From: JAHEYG01 sp044229775
GTDB taxonomy: Bacteria > Bacteroidota > Bacteroidia > B-17B0 > Aurantibacillaceae
Assembly (NCBI GenBank): GCA_044229775.1
Contig: JBGASH010000056.1
Coordinates: 1 to 15,964 of the forward strand
Reading direction: 5' to 3'
DNA: 15,964 bases
The position numbers and the translations under genes were made by a program. This document shows, piece by piece, positions 7,971 through 15,507 of the stretch (position 1 is the stretch's first letter; every line of letters starts with the position of its first letter). A model generated the notes under the pieces. The model was not told where the DNA came from and ran no database searches. It saw only the letters and a program-made list of their open reading frames with translations.

Positions 7971-9799
7971 GCGTTCCTGAATTGATCACCTCTATCGAAC
8001 AAACTATTGCTGCCAGTCATTCTAGCACCGGAACAGTGAACACCGCTTCTACGGCCGCACCAGATAAAACATTGGAAGAATTACTGGCCGAAGTTCAGGC
8101 GCTGATTGGTTTAGAAAGTGTAAAGAAAAGCATCAACGAAAATATCACTTACTTAAAATTTACCGCACTCCGTAAAGAAAAAGGCTTTGATGATAATAAT
8201 AAAATCTCTTTGCATTCGGTATTTACCGGAAATCCCGGAACCGGTAAGACCACCATTGTAAAAATGCTTGGGAAAATCTATCATAAAATGGGATTGCTTA
8301 CCAAGGGACATGTGTTTGAAGTTGACAGAGCCGCTTTGGTTGGAGAATTCATTGGACAAACAGCGCCTAAAGTAAAAAAAGCCATAGAAGACGCGCGCGG
8401 TGGTATTTTATTTATTGATGAAGCTTATTCGTTGGCACGTTCAGGTGAAGACAGTAAAGATTTTGGAAAAGAAGTTATCGAGATCTTATTGAAAGAAATG
8501 AGCGATGGTCCGGGTAACATCGCCATCATTGTAGCCGGTTATCCAAAAGAGATGAACACCTTTATTGAAAGTAATCCCGGATTAAAATCGCGGTTCTCTC
8601 AATATTTTAATTTTGATGATTATCTGCCGGAAGAGTTGCACCAGATAGCTCTTTATACCGCGGGAAATAAACAAGTTTCGTTCTCGCCCGAAGCAGATGC
8701 GTATTTGAAAGAACAATTAACCGAAAGTTACCGCAAACGCGACCGGTCATTTGGTAACGCCCGATTTGTGAATGGTATCATTGAAGAAGCGAAACAAAAT
8801 TTGGGTGTGCGCATTATGAAATCCACCGATCTTGAAAAAGTAACCAAGGAAGATCTGTCAACCATTACGCTCGAAGATCTGAAGCTGGTGTTCAAAGGCG
8901 GCGATAAGAAAAAATTAACGCTTACCGTAAACGACAAAGATCTGCAAATGGCAATGGGTGAGTTGAACGACCTTGTGGGCATGGACAACATCAAACACGA
9001 TCTTAATGAAATGGTAAAACTCATTCGTTTTTATAACGAGGTAGGTAAAGATGTAGTAAATAAATTTTCTTTGCATTCGGTTTTCACGGGTAATCCGGGT
9101 ACGGGTAAAACAACAGTGGCGCGCATTATCGCTAAAATTTATAAATCGCTGGGCTTGTTGGAGCGCGGGCATATTGTAGAAGTGGATCGTGAAGGATTGA
9201 TAGCGGGTTATGTAGGACAAACCGCGTTGAAGACGCAGGAAAAAGTAGATGCGGCTATGGGCGGGATTTTATTTATTGATGAGGCTTACGCTTTGGCAGA
9301 AGGTGGTGGATCAAATGATTTTGGGAAAGAAGCCATTGAAGTTATTTTAAAACGCATGGAAGATCAACGCGGAAAATTTGGTGTGATCGTGGCCGGTTAC
9401 CCCGATAACATGGCGCGATTCATTGAGATGAATCCCGGATTAAAATCGCGCTTTGATAAAACATTTCAGTTCTACGACTACACGGCCGAACAATTAATGG
9501 TGATTGCCGAAAGTCTTTTGAAAAAAGAAGGACTAACTATTACCGCTGAAGCAAAAGAACACCTGAATAACTATTTTATTACGCTTTATGATAAACGCGA
9601 TAAGTTTTTTGGTAATGCGCGCACCGTTAGGCAAACCGTTGGTGAAATTGTGATGAAACAGAATTTGCGTTTAGCGGGTATGCCTCCTACAGAAAGAACA
9701 CCTGATGCATTAGGGGCGCTTACCATTGAAGATGTAAAACATTTACATGTAGAAAGCGGAACAAAATCGGGCTTAGGTTTTAGATTCGGGGCGGCTTAA
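7907..9799 (+). CDS. Double CbxX/CfqX-type AAA+ ATPase (C-terminal piece)
   Basis: 630 residues from a GTG at 7907, but the frame is open back to 7613 and encodes the second copy of the N-terminal module, so 7907 is probably not the native start. Two AAA+ modules follow. Module 1 has Walker A GNPGTGKTT at 108-116, Walker B GGILFIDEAY at 165-174 and an arginine-containing NPGLKSRF near 223-230. Module 2 has Walker A at 395-403, Walker B at 452-461 and NPGLKSRF at 509-516. A low-complexity Ser/Thr/Ala linker (about 35-52) separates them from the upstream module. The CbxX/CfqX family includes the Rubisco activase CbbX, SpoVK and EccA, all ring-forming remodelling ATPases. The client here is unknown; no Rubisco or type VII secretion gene is nearby. 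Both ATP sites look intact. No signal peptide or membrane segment, so cytoplasmic. Confidence 0.9.
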   Translation: MVFMDVLIGAIVFECKDVEEEGVPELITSIEQTIAASHSSTGTVNTASTAAPDKTLEELLAEVQALIGLESVKKSINENITYLKFTALRKEKGFDDNNKISLHSVFTGNPGTGKTTIVKMLGKIYHKMGLLTKGHVFEVDRAALVGEFIGQTAPKVKKAIEDARGGILFIDEAYSLARSGEDSKDFGKEVIEILLKEMSDGPGNIAIIVAGYPKEMNTFIESNPGLKSRFSQYFNFDDYLPEELHQIALYTAGNKQVSFSPEADAYLKEQLTESYRKRDRSFGNARFVNGIIEEAKQNLGVRIMKSTDLEKVTKEDLSTITLEDLKLVFKGGDKKKLTLTVNDKDLQMAMGELNDLVGMDNIKHDLNEMVKLIRFYNEVGKDVVNKFSLHSVFTGNPGTGKTTVARIIAKIYKSLGLLERGHIVEVDREGLIAGYVGQTALKTQEKVDAAMGGILFIDEAYALAEGGGSNDFGKEAIEVILKRMEDQRGKFGVIVAGYPDNMARFIEMNPGLKSRFDKTFQFYDYTAEQLMVIAESLLKKEGLTITAEAKEHLNNYFITLYDKRDKFFGNARTVRQTVGEIVMKQNLRLAGMPPTERTPDALGALTIEDVKHLHVESGTKSGLGFRFGAA

Positions 9800-9805
9800 T
9801 TAAAC

Positions 9806-9840
9806 CTCTGTGTCCTCTGTAGCTCTGTGCCTCTGTGTTG
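9806..9840. repeat. CTCTGTG short tandem-like intergenic repeat
   Basis: Four CTCTGT units begin at 9806, 9815, 9823 and 9831 (spacings 9, 8 and 8), followed by GTTGAAAA. On the other strand this reads as a CACAGAG-rich tract. Sequences of this kind occur as scattered intergenic repeats in several bacterial groups, Bacteroidota included; that is from memory. It lies between the convergent stops of the AAA+ and hydrolase genes. It has no inverted symmetry, so it is not a normal hairpin terminator. Confidence 0.7.
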
Positions 9841-9862
9841 AAAAAATCGGATACATGAGGTC

Positions 9863-10501
9863 TTAAGTCAAGAACGGATTGTTCATTCTCTCAAATCCAA
9901 TAGTTGTAGCTTGCCCGTGACCGTTATACACTTTTACCTCATCGCCCAATGGAAATAATTTTTCTTTGATCGATTTTATTAAGGTTTCATGATTTCCCAT
10001 TGGCAGATCGGTACGACCGATGCTTCCGTAAAATAGCACATCGCCGGCAATGATAAATTGTTGTTCCTTATTATAAAACGTGATGCTTCCCGGCGAGTGC
10101 CCGGGCGTAAAGATCATTTCCAGTTCACTGTTTCCCCACTTTATTTTTTCGCCTTCTTTCAAAAACACTTTTGGTAAAGGCGATGGCTCGCAAGGTAAAC
10201 CATACATATCGGCGCTTTGCTTGTGTCTTTCAATAAAAACAAGATCATTAACATGAACTTCTGGTAATAATTTCCAGGTCTCAAAAACAAACGCGTTACC
10301 CGAAATATGATCAAGGTGCGCATGCGTAAGCAGTAAACGTTTTACATTTAAATTATTATCCGAAATAAATTTTTTTAAATGCTGGTGCTCAGATGAACTA
10401 CTGTTTCCCGGATCAATAATTAGGGCCTCATTACTCTCATCAAAAAGTACGTAGGTGTTTTCCTGAAAAGGCCCGAAACAAAAAGATCGTATCTGGATCA
10501 T
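9863..10501 (-). CDS. Metallo-beta-lactamase-fold hydrolase (glyoxalase II-like)
   Basis: 212 residues, the size of the short glyoxalase II-like (YcbL type) branch of the MBL superfamily. Metal ligands are all present: THAHLDH gives H60, H62, D64 and H65; TPGHSPGS gives H135; AGDVLF gives D154; NGHGQATTIG gives H195. It also has the early IIDPGNSSS (28-36) typical of the fold and IGRTDLPMG (161-169). Family members hydrolyse thioesters such as S-lactoylglutathione or related substrates in the cytoplasm using two metal ions; the true substrate is unknown. There is no signal peptide. The gene is convergent with the AAA+ gene and divergent from the DUF6089 gene, so it appears to be a single-gene unit unrelated to the flanking pathways. 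Confidence 0.93.
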   Translation of the reverse strand: MIQIRSFCFGPFQENTYVLFDESNEALIIDPGNSSSSEHQHLKKFISDNNLNVKRLLLTHAHLDHISGNAFVFETWKLLPEVHVNDLVFIERHKQSADMYGLPCEPSPLPKVFLKEGEKIKWGNSELEMIFTPGHSPGSITFYNKEQQFIIAGDVLFYGSIGRTDLPMGNHETLIKSIKEKLFPLGDEVKVYNGHGQATTIGFERMNNPFLT

Positions 10502-10641
10502 AATATTACAAAGATGTGAAATTAGGAAACATAATTTTAATGGACGCCATTAGTGCATAACTAACTGATAATCATAGATATATTTACATATTTTTAACTA
10601 TTTGCAAGCAATAATTTCGCGAACTTTACGTTATTATAACA
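10502..10641. promoter_or_regulatory. Divergent intergenic region, hydrolase versus DUF6089 gene
   Basis: This 140-base A/T-rich spacer holds the promoters of both flanking genes. For the + strand, TAATTTCG at 10612-10619 matches the TAnnTTTG -7 element at seven of eight positions. A TTTG at 10601-10604 is present but too close to be its -33 partner. For the - strand, CATCTTTG (complement of 10509-10516) is seven of eight but lies almost at the start codon. Neither assignment is firm. Confidence 0.35.
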
Positions 10642-11463
10642 GTGAAAAAAATTGTTTTCATATTTTTATTATCGCTGGTCCTTTTTCAAAGCCGGGCGCA
10701 ATCACGTCGCCGTAATTTTATACAACACGAAATTGGCATTTTTGTTGGTGGCTCTTATTACCTTGGCGATCTTAATCCCACTTCACACTTTTTTTTAACG
10801 CAACCTGCCGGTGGTGTGTTTTACCGTTTTACTCCTCATTACCGTTATGCTTTAAGAGGCGGCATGAATTTCGGTAACATCATGGGCGACGATTCGCAGA
10901 GCGAAGATGCCGACCAGCGTGAGCGCAATCTTAATTTTAAATCACGCATCAATGAGTTTTATGTTGTGTCTGAATTTAATTTTTTGGATTACCGGATCAG
11001 TAACGACAAATACCGCTTTACCATGTTCTTATTTGCAGGTGTTGATGCGTTTCATTTCAAACCTCAGGCCAATGTGGGAGGCGCTCATTGGGTAGCTTTG
11101 GCGCCGCTAAGAACCGAGGGGCAGAGCAAAAGTTACCGCCTATGGCAGGTAGGAATTCCGTTTGGTTTAGGAATAAAATTCAATGTGTCGAAAAATCTTG
11201 GCCTTGGTTTAGAATGGGGCCCGCGCAAAACCTTCACCGATTATTTAGATGATGTGAGCGGCACTTATCCCGATTTTACAAAAGTTACTCCAAGTAGCGA
11301 CCTTGGTGTTTTACTTAGTAATCGCAGCAGGGGTGGTGGCGATCTTACCAATACACAAAGGGGAAATCCTCGCACAAAAGACTGGTATTTTTTTACCGGA
11401 CTTACCATCAACATAAAAATAAATCCTAAGCCTGCGCCTTGTCACGCTTATGGATTCGAATAA
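10642..11463 (+). CDS. DUF6089 family outer-membrane-type protein
   Basis: 273 residues. It has a clear signal peptide (MKKIVFIFLLSLVLFQSRAQ, likely cut after RAQ or before Q) and an alternating, aromatic-rich beta-barrel-like body. Typical DUF6089 stretches are HEIGIFVGGSYYLGDLNP (29-46), the YRF/LRGG strand pair, and GLEWGPRKTFTDYLDDVSG (about 190-208). The start is GTG at 10642; no upstream in-frame ATG exists, and the signal peptide begins directly at this codon. In Bacteroidota this family commonly sits just before uppS and bamA, as here, which suggests a role in outer-membrane biogenesis, but its function is not established. It is probably exported through Sec and inserted in the outer membrane. 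A 119-base gap with a possible terminator and a separate promoter follows. Confidence 0.88.
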   Translation: MKKIVFIFLLSLVLFQSRAQSRRRNFIQHEIGIFVGGSYYLGDLNPTSHFFLTQPAGGVFYRFTPHYRYALRGGMNFGNIMGDDSQSEDADQRERNLNFKSRINEFYVVSEFNFLDYRISNDKYRFTMFLFAGVDAFHFKPQANVGGAHWVALAPLRTEGQSKSYRLWQVGIPFGLGIKFNVSKNLGLGLEWGPRKTFTDYLDDVSGTYPDFTKVTPSSDLGVLLSNRSRGGGDLTNTQRGNPRTKDWYFFTGLTINIKINPKPAPCHAYGFE

Positions 11464-11537
11464 AAATTCCCCCTTAGTCAATTAACAAAAAAATCATAAA
11501 AACTGTTATAAATACTCTCGTCTCATTGTATTTATAC

Positions 11538-11555
11538 GGGTTTTAGCCCTTTTTT
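11538..11555 (+). terminator. Possible weak intrinsic terminator after the DUF6089 gene
   Basis: GGGT (11538-11541) can pair with GCCC (11546-11549) around a TTTA loop, followed directly by six T (11550-11555). The stem is only four pairs including a G-U, so it is marginal. Position between the DUF6089 stop and the uppS promoter element fits a terminator. Confidence 0.35.
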
Positions 11556-11557
11556 GC

Positions 11558-11565
11558 TAAATTTG
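11558..11565 (+). promoter_or_regulatory. Candidate Bacteroidota -7 promoter element for uppS-bamA
   Basis: TAAATTTG is an exact match to the TAnnTTTG consensus used by the Bacteroidota primary sigma factor. Transcription would begin near 11572, about ten bases before the ATG at 11583. No good -33 TTTG is present at the usual distance; a TTG at 11526-11528 is too far. The short leader supports 11583, not 11639, as the true uppS start. Confidence 0.5.
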
Positions 11566-11582
11566 TCAACCTTGCAAATACT

Positions 11583-12331
11583 ATGGATCTATTGCAAAAA
11601 ATAAACAAAAATAACGTTCCAAAACACGTTCCATTATTATGGATGGCAATGGAAGATGGGCAAAACAACAAGGAGAAGATCGCATTTTTGGCCATCACGA
11701 AGGTGTTAATTCGGTTCGCGATATTGTGGAAGCGGGAGCAGAAGCCGGTGTTAAATTTTTAACCATGTACGCATTCAGCACCGAGAATTGGAACCGCCCT
11801 AAAGAAGAAGTGGATGCTTTAATGGAACTTTTAGTCGCTACCATCAGTATTGAAACACCTCACCTCAACAAAAACGGCGTAAAACTGGAGGCCATTGGTA
11901 ATCTTAAAAGTTTACCGGAAGCTTGTTATAACGAATTGCAGGCCTCTATCAAATCAACCGAAAAAAATACCAAGATCACTTTAGTACTGGCTTTAAGTTA
12001 CTCCTCCAAATGGGAAATTACAGAAGCCGTTAAACAGATCTCGGAAAAAGTAAAGAATGGCTTGTTATCGGTTTCCGATATCAATGAGCAAACCATATCA
12101 GAACACTTGTGTACTAAAAAATATCCCGATCCCGAGTTAATGATCCGCACCAGCGGCGAACACCGTATCAGTAACTATTTATTGTGGCAATTGGCTTACG
12201 CCGAATTTTATTTTACGGATACCTTGTGGCCCGATTTCAGAAAAAAAGATTTTTTTGAAGCCATCATCAGTTATCAGAACCGCGAACGACGATTTGGAAA
12301 AACAAGCGAACAACTTACCGGAAACAATTGA
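11583..12331 (+). CDS. uppS: Undecaprenyl diphosphate synthase, frame broken near the 5' end
   Basis: Cis-prenyltransferase that condenses isopentenyl diphosphate onto farnesyl diphosphate to make the C55 lipid carrier for peptidoglycan and surface glycans. The uninterrupted frame (11639-12331, 230 residues) begins exactly at MDGNGRWAKQ, where the D is the catalytic aspartate, and contains the YAFSTENWNRP block and the C-terminal PELMIRTSGEHRISNYLLWQ substrate-binding block. The usual 18 or so preceding residues are encoded from ATG 11583 (MDLLQKINKNNVPKHVP) but in another frame. One added base after GTTCC near 11631-11634 would give V-P-I-I-M-D-G-N-G-R and a 249-residue protein, normal for the family. 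Starting at 11639 would delete the first core strand. The stop overlaps bamA's ATG (TGATG), so the two are coupled. Confidence 0.88.
11628..11639 (+). other. Apparent one-base frame break at the 5' end of uppS
   Basis: Reading from ATG 11583 gives VPKHVP then L-L-W-M-A, and stops at TAA 11760-11762 after 59 codons. The frame from 11639 carries the conserved enzyme. GTTCCATTATTATGG becomes in-frame if an A is added (CCAATTATT), giving the family-typical I-I-M-D-G-N-G-R. No slippery heptamer is visible. Loss of one A, in the DNA or in the assembly, is the simplest reading. Confidence 0.75.
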
Positions 12332-14874
12332 TGGGGATAAAAAAAATATATACTTTTTTTATTTTCACATTATGGTGTTTGGGCGCTTTTGCGCAGCAAG
12401 ACAGCGTTAATTACGCAGCGCCAAAAAATTACATCATTGGCGGTATAACCCCTAAAGGTAATTTGTACACCGATGGCAACATCATCCGTTTACTTTCGGG
12501 TTTAATGGCCGGTGATAAGATCACTATACCAGGTGATAAAATTACCGACGCTATTAAAGCTTTATGGAAACAAGGGTTGTTTGAAAACATCAAGATCTAT
12601 CAGGAAAAAGTTATCGGTAAGGATGTATTTCTAATTATAGAAGTAACCGAACGACCACGGTTATCCAAATTCATCTTTACCGGCGATAAGGTTAAGAAAA
12701 GTGATGCCGATGATATTCGCAACAAGGTGCGCCTCATCCGCGAAAAAGTAGTTACCGATTACACTATTGGTTATGTAAAAAATATTGTTCGCGATTTTTA
12801 TGTGAACAAAGGGTATTATAACACTGTTGTAACCATTACCTCTGAACCCGATCGCCTTGCCAAAACCCCTCACGTTATTTTAAATATTAACGTAAATAAA
12901 GATTCGAAGGTGCGCATCCAGGACCTTACCTTTCATGGCAACACCATTATAAAAACAGGAAAGTTGCGTCGTAAAATGAAAGATAGCAAACCTTACCGCA
13001 AATGGAATATTTTTAATTCGGGAAAATACCTGGAGGATAACGTGGCCAAGGACCTTCCGAATATCATCGAAAAATACAACACTAAAGGTTATCGCGATGC
13101 GCGTATCGTCAAAGACACCGCCTATTTCGTAAAAAAGAACCGAGTAGCCATCGATGTTTATATTGAAGAGGGTCATAAGTTTTATTTCGGTAATTTTAAA
13201 TGGTTCGGTAACACCAAATACCGTAGCGGACAATTGGATACTTTATTGAATATTAAGAAGGGCGATGTGTTCAATCAGGCGCAACTCGAGCAAAAATTAT
13301 TCATGAACCCTAACGGTCTCGACGTATCCTCTCTTTACATGGATGACGGCTATTTATTCTTTCAGGTTACGCCACGCGAAGCCAATATTCATAATGATAC
13401 CATCGACTTTGACATACAAATGTATGAAGGCAAGCAGGCCATCATCAATAAAGTAACGGTAAAAGGCAACGACAAAACCAACGATCACGTAATTTACCGC
13501 GAGTTAAGAACGAGGCCCGGACAATTATTCCGCCGATCGGATATCATCCGTTCGCAGCGTGAGTTGGCGCAATTGGGTTATTTTGATCCCGAAAAAATGG
13601 GCGTACAGCCTACACCAAATCCCGCGGACGGTACAGTGGACATTGAATATACCGTTGCCGAAAAACCAAACGATCAGATCACACTTTCTGGTGGTTGGGG
13701 CGGTGGCCGTGTAATTGGAACCTTAGGTGTTACCTTTAATAATTTCTCTACCCGCAACTTCTTTAAAAAAGAATCGTGGAAACCATTACCAACGGGCGAC
13801 GGACAACGCTTAAGCATTTCGGCGCAAACCAATGGCGTGTATTATCAATCCTATAACCTTTCGTTTACAGAACCGTGGCTGGGTGGCCGAAAACCAAACT
13901 CACTAACGGTTTCGGCATTCCACTCGTCATTCTCCAACGGCATTAAAAAAACCATGAAAGATCCTGAGACCGGAGCAAAAGTGGTTAATCCTTTAACCAG
14001 CACCATGGACATTTGGGGTGGTACTGTTGGATTTGGTAAACGTATGAAGTGGCCTGATGACTTCTTTAGTCTTTATGTGAGCGGCAACTACAACTATTAT
14101 GAACTTTATAAATACACCTATTTTATTTTACCGACCGGTTATGCTAACGACTTTAACTTAAGCACTAACATTTCGCGTAATTCGGTTGATGCTCCTATCT
14201 TTCCTAAGAATGGCTCTAATCTTGTTTTTCACGGGCAATGGACCCCACCCTACTCGCTTTTCAATCACAAGAGCTATACCGATCTTACCCTTGACGAACG
14301 TTACCGCTTTTTAGAGTACCAGAAATATAAATTTACAGCGGAGTGGTTCACACAACTTACCAATAAACGCGCAGCTGAAGGTAAGGAAGCGCGCAACCTG
14401 GTATTAAGAACCAAGATCGGTTTCGGATTTTTAGGGTGGTATAACAAAGACGTTGGTGTTTCGCCGTTTGAGCGATTTTATTTAGGTGGTAGTGGTTTAA
14501 GTGGTTTCCAGAATTTTGTGGCGCGTGAGATCATTGCCCTTCGCGGGTACCAGGATAACTCACTGTCTACGGCTCAGGGAGATCCTATTTGTTCGCGTTA
14601 TACTATGGAATTACGTTACCCAATAACCCTAAATCCACAGGCTACCATATTTGTTTTAGGTTTTGCCGAAGCAGGAAATTCGTGGAGTACCTATAAAAGC
14701 TACAATCCTTTTCAGGTTAAACGCAGTGCAGGGGTGGGTTTAAGGATCTTTTTACCAATGTTTGGATTATTGGGGTTAGATTATGGCTGGAACATGGACG
14801 TAGGTCCTAGCGACCCTACCCTTTATAAAGGCCATTTCCATTTTACTATTGGAGCACAATTAGGTGAACTTTAA
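12331..14874 (+). CDS. bamA: BamA, outer-membrane protein assembly factor (Omp85 family)
   Basis: 847 residues from ATG 12331. The frame could be extended one codon to a TTG at 12328, but the ATG overlapping the uppS stop (TGATG) is the natural choice. A signal peptide (1-22, ending LGAFA before QQ) precedes five POTRA-like beta-alpha repeats at about 35-108, 110-190, 193-283, 284-370 and 372-445; these end in strand segments such as VFLIIEVTERP and VDIEYTVAEKP. The C-terminal part (about 450-847) is the 16-strand outer-membrane barrel, and LRGYQDNSLS carries the RGY form of the conserved loop-6 VRGF/Y motif. It folds and inserts outer-membrane proteins. The two OmpH/Skp-like genes downstream encode chaperones that deliver clients to it. 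Length is normal for Bacteroidota BamA. Confidence 0.95.
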   Translation: MGIKKIYTFFIFTLWCLGAFAQQDSVNYAAPKNYIIGGITPKGNLYTDGNIIRLLSGLMAGDKITIPGDKITDAIKALWKQGLFENIKIYQEKVIGKDVFLIIEVTERPRLSKFIFTGDKVKKSDADDIRNKVRLIREKVVTDYTIGYVKNIVRDFYVNKGYYNTVVTITSEPDRLAKTPHVILNINVNKDSKVRIQDLTFHGNTIIKTGKLRRKMKDSKPYRKWNIFNSGKYLEDNVAKDLPNIIEKYNTKGYRDARIVKDTAYFVKKNRVAIDVYIEEGHKFYFGNFKWFGNTKYRSGQLDTLLNIKKGDVFNQAQLEQKLFMNPNGLDVSSLYMDDGYLFFQVTPREANIHNDTIDFDIQMYEGKQAIINKVTVKGNDKTNDHVIYRELRTRPGQLFRRSDIIRSQRELAQLGYFDPEKMGVQPTPNPADGTVDIEYTVAEKPNDQITLSGGWGGGRVIGTLGVTFNNFSTRNFFKKESWKPLPTGDGQRLSISAQTNGVYYQSYNLSFTEPWLGGRKPNSLTVSAFHSSFSNGIKKTMKDPETGAKVVNPLTSTMDIWGGTVGFGKRMKWPDDFFSLYVSGNYNYYELYKYTYFILPTGYANDFNLSTNISRNSVDAPIFPKNGSNLVFHGQWTPPYSLFNHKSYTDLTLDERYRFLEYQKYKFTAEWFTQLTNKRAAEGKEARNLVLRTKIGFGFLGWYNKDVGVSPFERFYLGGSGLSGFQNFVAREIIALRGYQDNSLSTAQGDPICSRYTMELRYPITLNPQATIFVLGFAEAGNSWSTYKSYNPFQVKRSAGVGLRIFLPMFGLLGLDYGWNMDVGPSDPTLYKGHFHFTIGAQLGEL

Positions 14875-14907
14875 GCGATTAAAAAATGTTAATTTATATA
14901 TTATCCT

Positions 14908-14915
14908 TATCTTCG
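14908..14915 (+). promoter_or_regulatory. Possible -7 promoter element before the OmpH-like genes
   Basis: TATCTTCG matches TAnnTTTG at seven of eight positions. It lies in the 75-base gap between bamA and the first OmpH-like gene, 35 bases before the ATG. No clear -33 element is seen, so the genes may also be read through from uppS-bamA. Confidence 0.3.
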
Positions 14916-14949
14916 GGCACGTTATTAGATAACCTAAATAACAGATAAA

Positions 14950-15468
14950 ATGAAAAAGCTATTTTCGATCATTACCATTCTTGTTTTAAGCTCATTTGTT
15001 GCTAAGTCGCAAAAAACCGGGTTTGTTGACACAGATTATATTTTAGCGAGTATTCCTGAATTTAAAGCGGCTCAGGCCGAGATCGATAAAATATCGGTTG
15101 ACTGGCAAAAAGAACATGAGGCAAAATACAATGAGATCGACAAACTGTATAAAGCCTACCAGGCAGATGCCATCCTGTTAACAGATGATATGAAAAAGAA
15201 GCGCGAAAACGAGATCATTAATAAAGAAAAAGAAGTGAAAGAATTACAGAACAAACGCTTTGGGGTAGATGGCGAATTATTTAAAAAACGCCAGGAGTTG
15301 GTTAAACCTTTGCAGGATAAAGTTTATAACGGCGTAAAAGCGGTGGCCGATCGTAAAGGTTTGGGAATTGTTTTGGATAAAGCCGGTGCCATTGCCATTT
15401 TATATGCCAACCAGAAATACGATATTAGCGAAGATGTTCTTACCTTTTTAGGTTACAATAAAAAATAA
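14950..15468 (+). CDS. OmpH/Skp-like periplasmic chaperone (first copy)
   Basis: 172 residues. A signal peptide (MKKLFSIITILVLSSFVAKS, cut near the following Q) is followed by the typical opening strand KTGFVDTDYILASIPEFKAAQ. A long charged coiled-coil hairpin (about 40-130) comes next, rich in K, E and Q. A final strand region, GLGIVLDKAGAIAILYANQKYDIS, closes the trimerisation core of the family. Skp-like proteins bind unfolded outer-membrane proteins in the periplasm and hold them for BamA; the gene sits directly behind bamA. The ATG is preceded by an A-rich leader with no Shine-Dalgarno sequence. The C-terminus ends in LGYNKK without extra domains. Assignment is by family pattern; binding partners are inferred. 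Confidence 0.9.
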   Translation: MKKLFSIITILVLSSFVAKSQKTGFVDTDYILASIPEFKAAQAEIDKISVDWQKEHEAKYNEIDKLYKAYQADAILLTDDMKKKRENEIINKEKEVKELQNKRFGVDGELFKKRQELVKPLQDKVYNGVKAVADRKGLGIVLDKAGAIAILYANQKYDISEDVLTFLGYNKK

Positions 15469-15474
15469 AAAAAT

Positions 15475-15489
15475 GCCTGTGATGCAGGC
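15475..15489. terminator. Small hairpin between the two OmpH-like genes
   Basis: GCCTG (15475-15479) pairs perfectly with CAGGC (15485-15489) around a five-base loop TGATG. Seven A precede the stem and only a mixed sequence follows it, so on the + strand it is not a classical T-tailed terminator. It may instead be an mRNA-stabilising or attenuating hairpin between the two genes. Confidence 0.4.
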
Positions 15490-15507
15490 CTACTAAAAAC
15501 AAATGAT

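Noticed and set aside
8728..9220. Two minus-strand frames of 98 and 101 residues inside the AAA+ gene
   Set aside because: Antisense shadows of conserved ATPase sequence with no own motifs.
9806..9840. CTCTGTG units as a CRISPR array
   Set aside because: Units are 6-7 bases with 1-3 base gaps; there are no repeats of CRISPR size, no spacers and no cas genes.
12328..12333. TTG at 12328 as the bamA start
   Set aside because: The adjacent ATG at 12331 overlaps the uppS stop in the common TGATG arrangement and begins the signal peptide directly.
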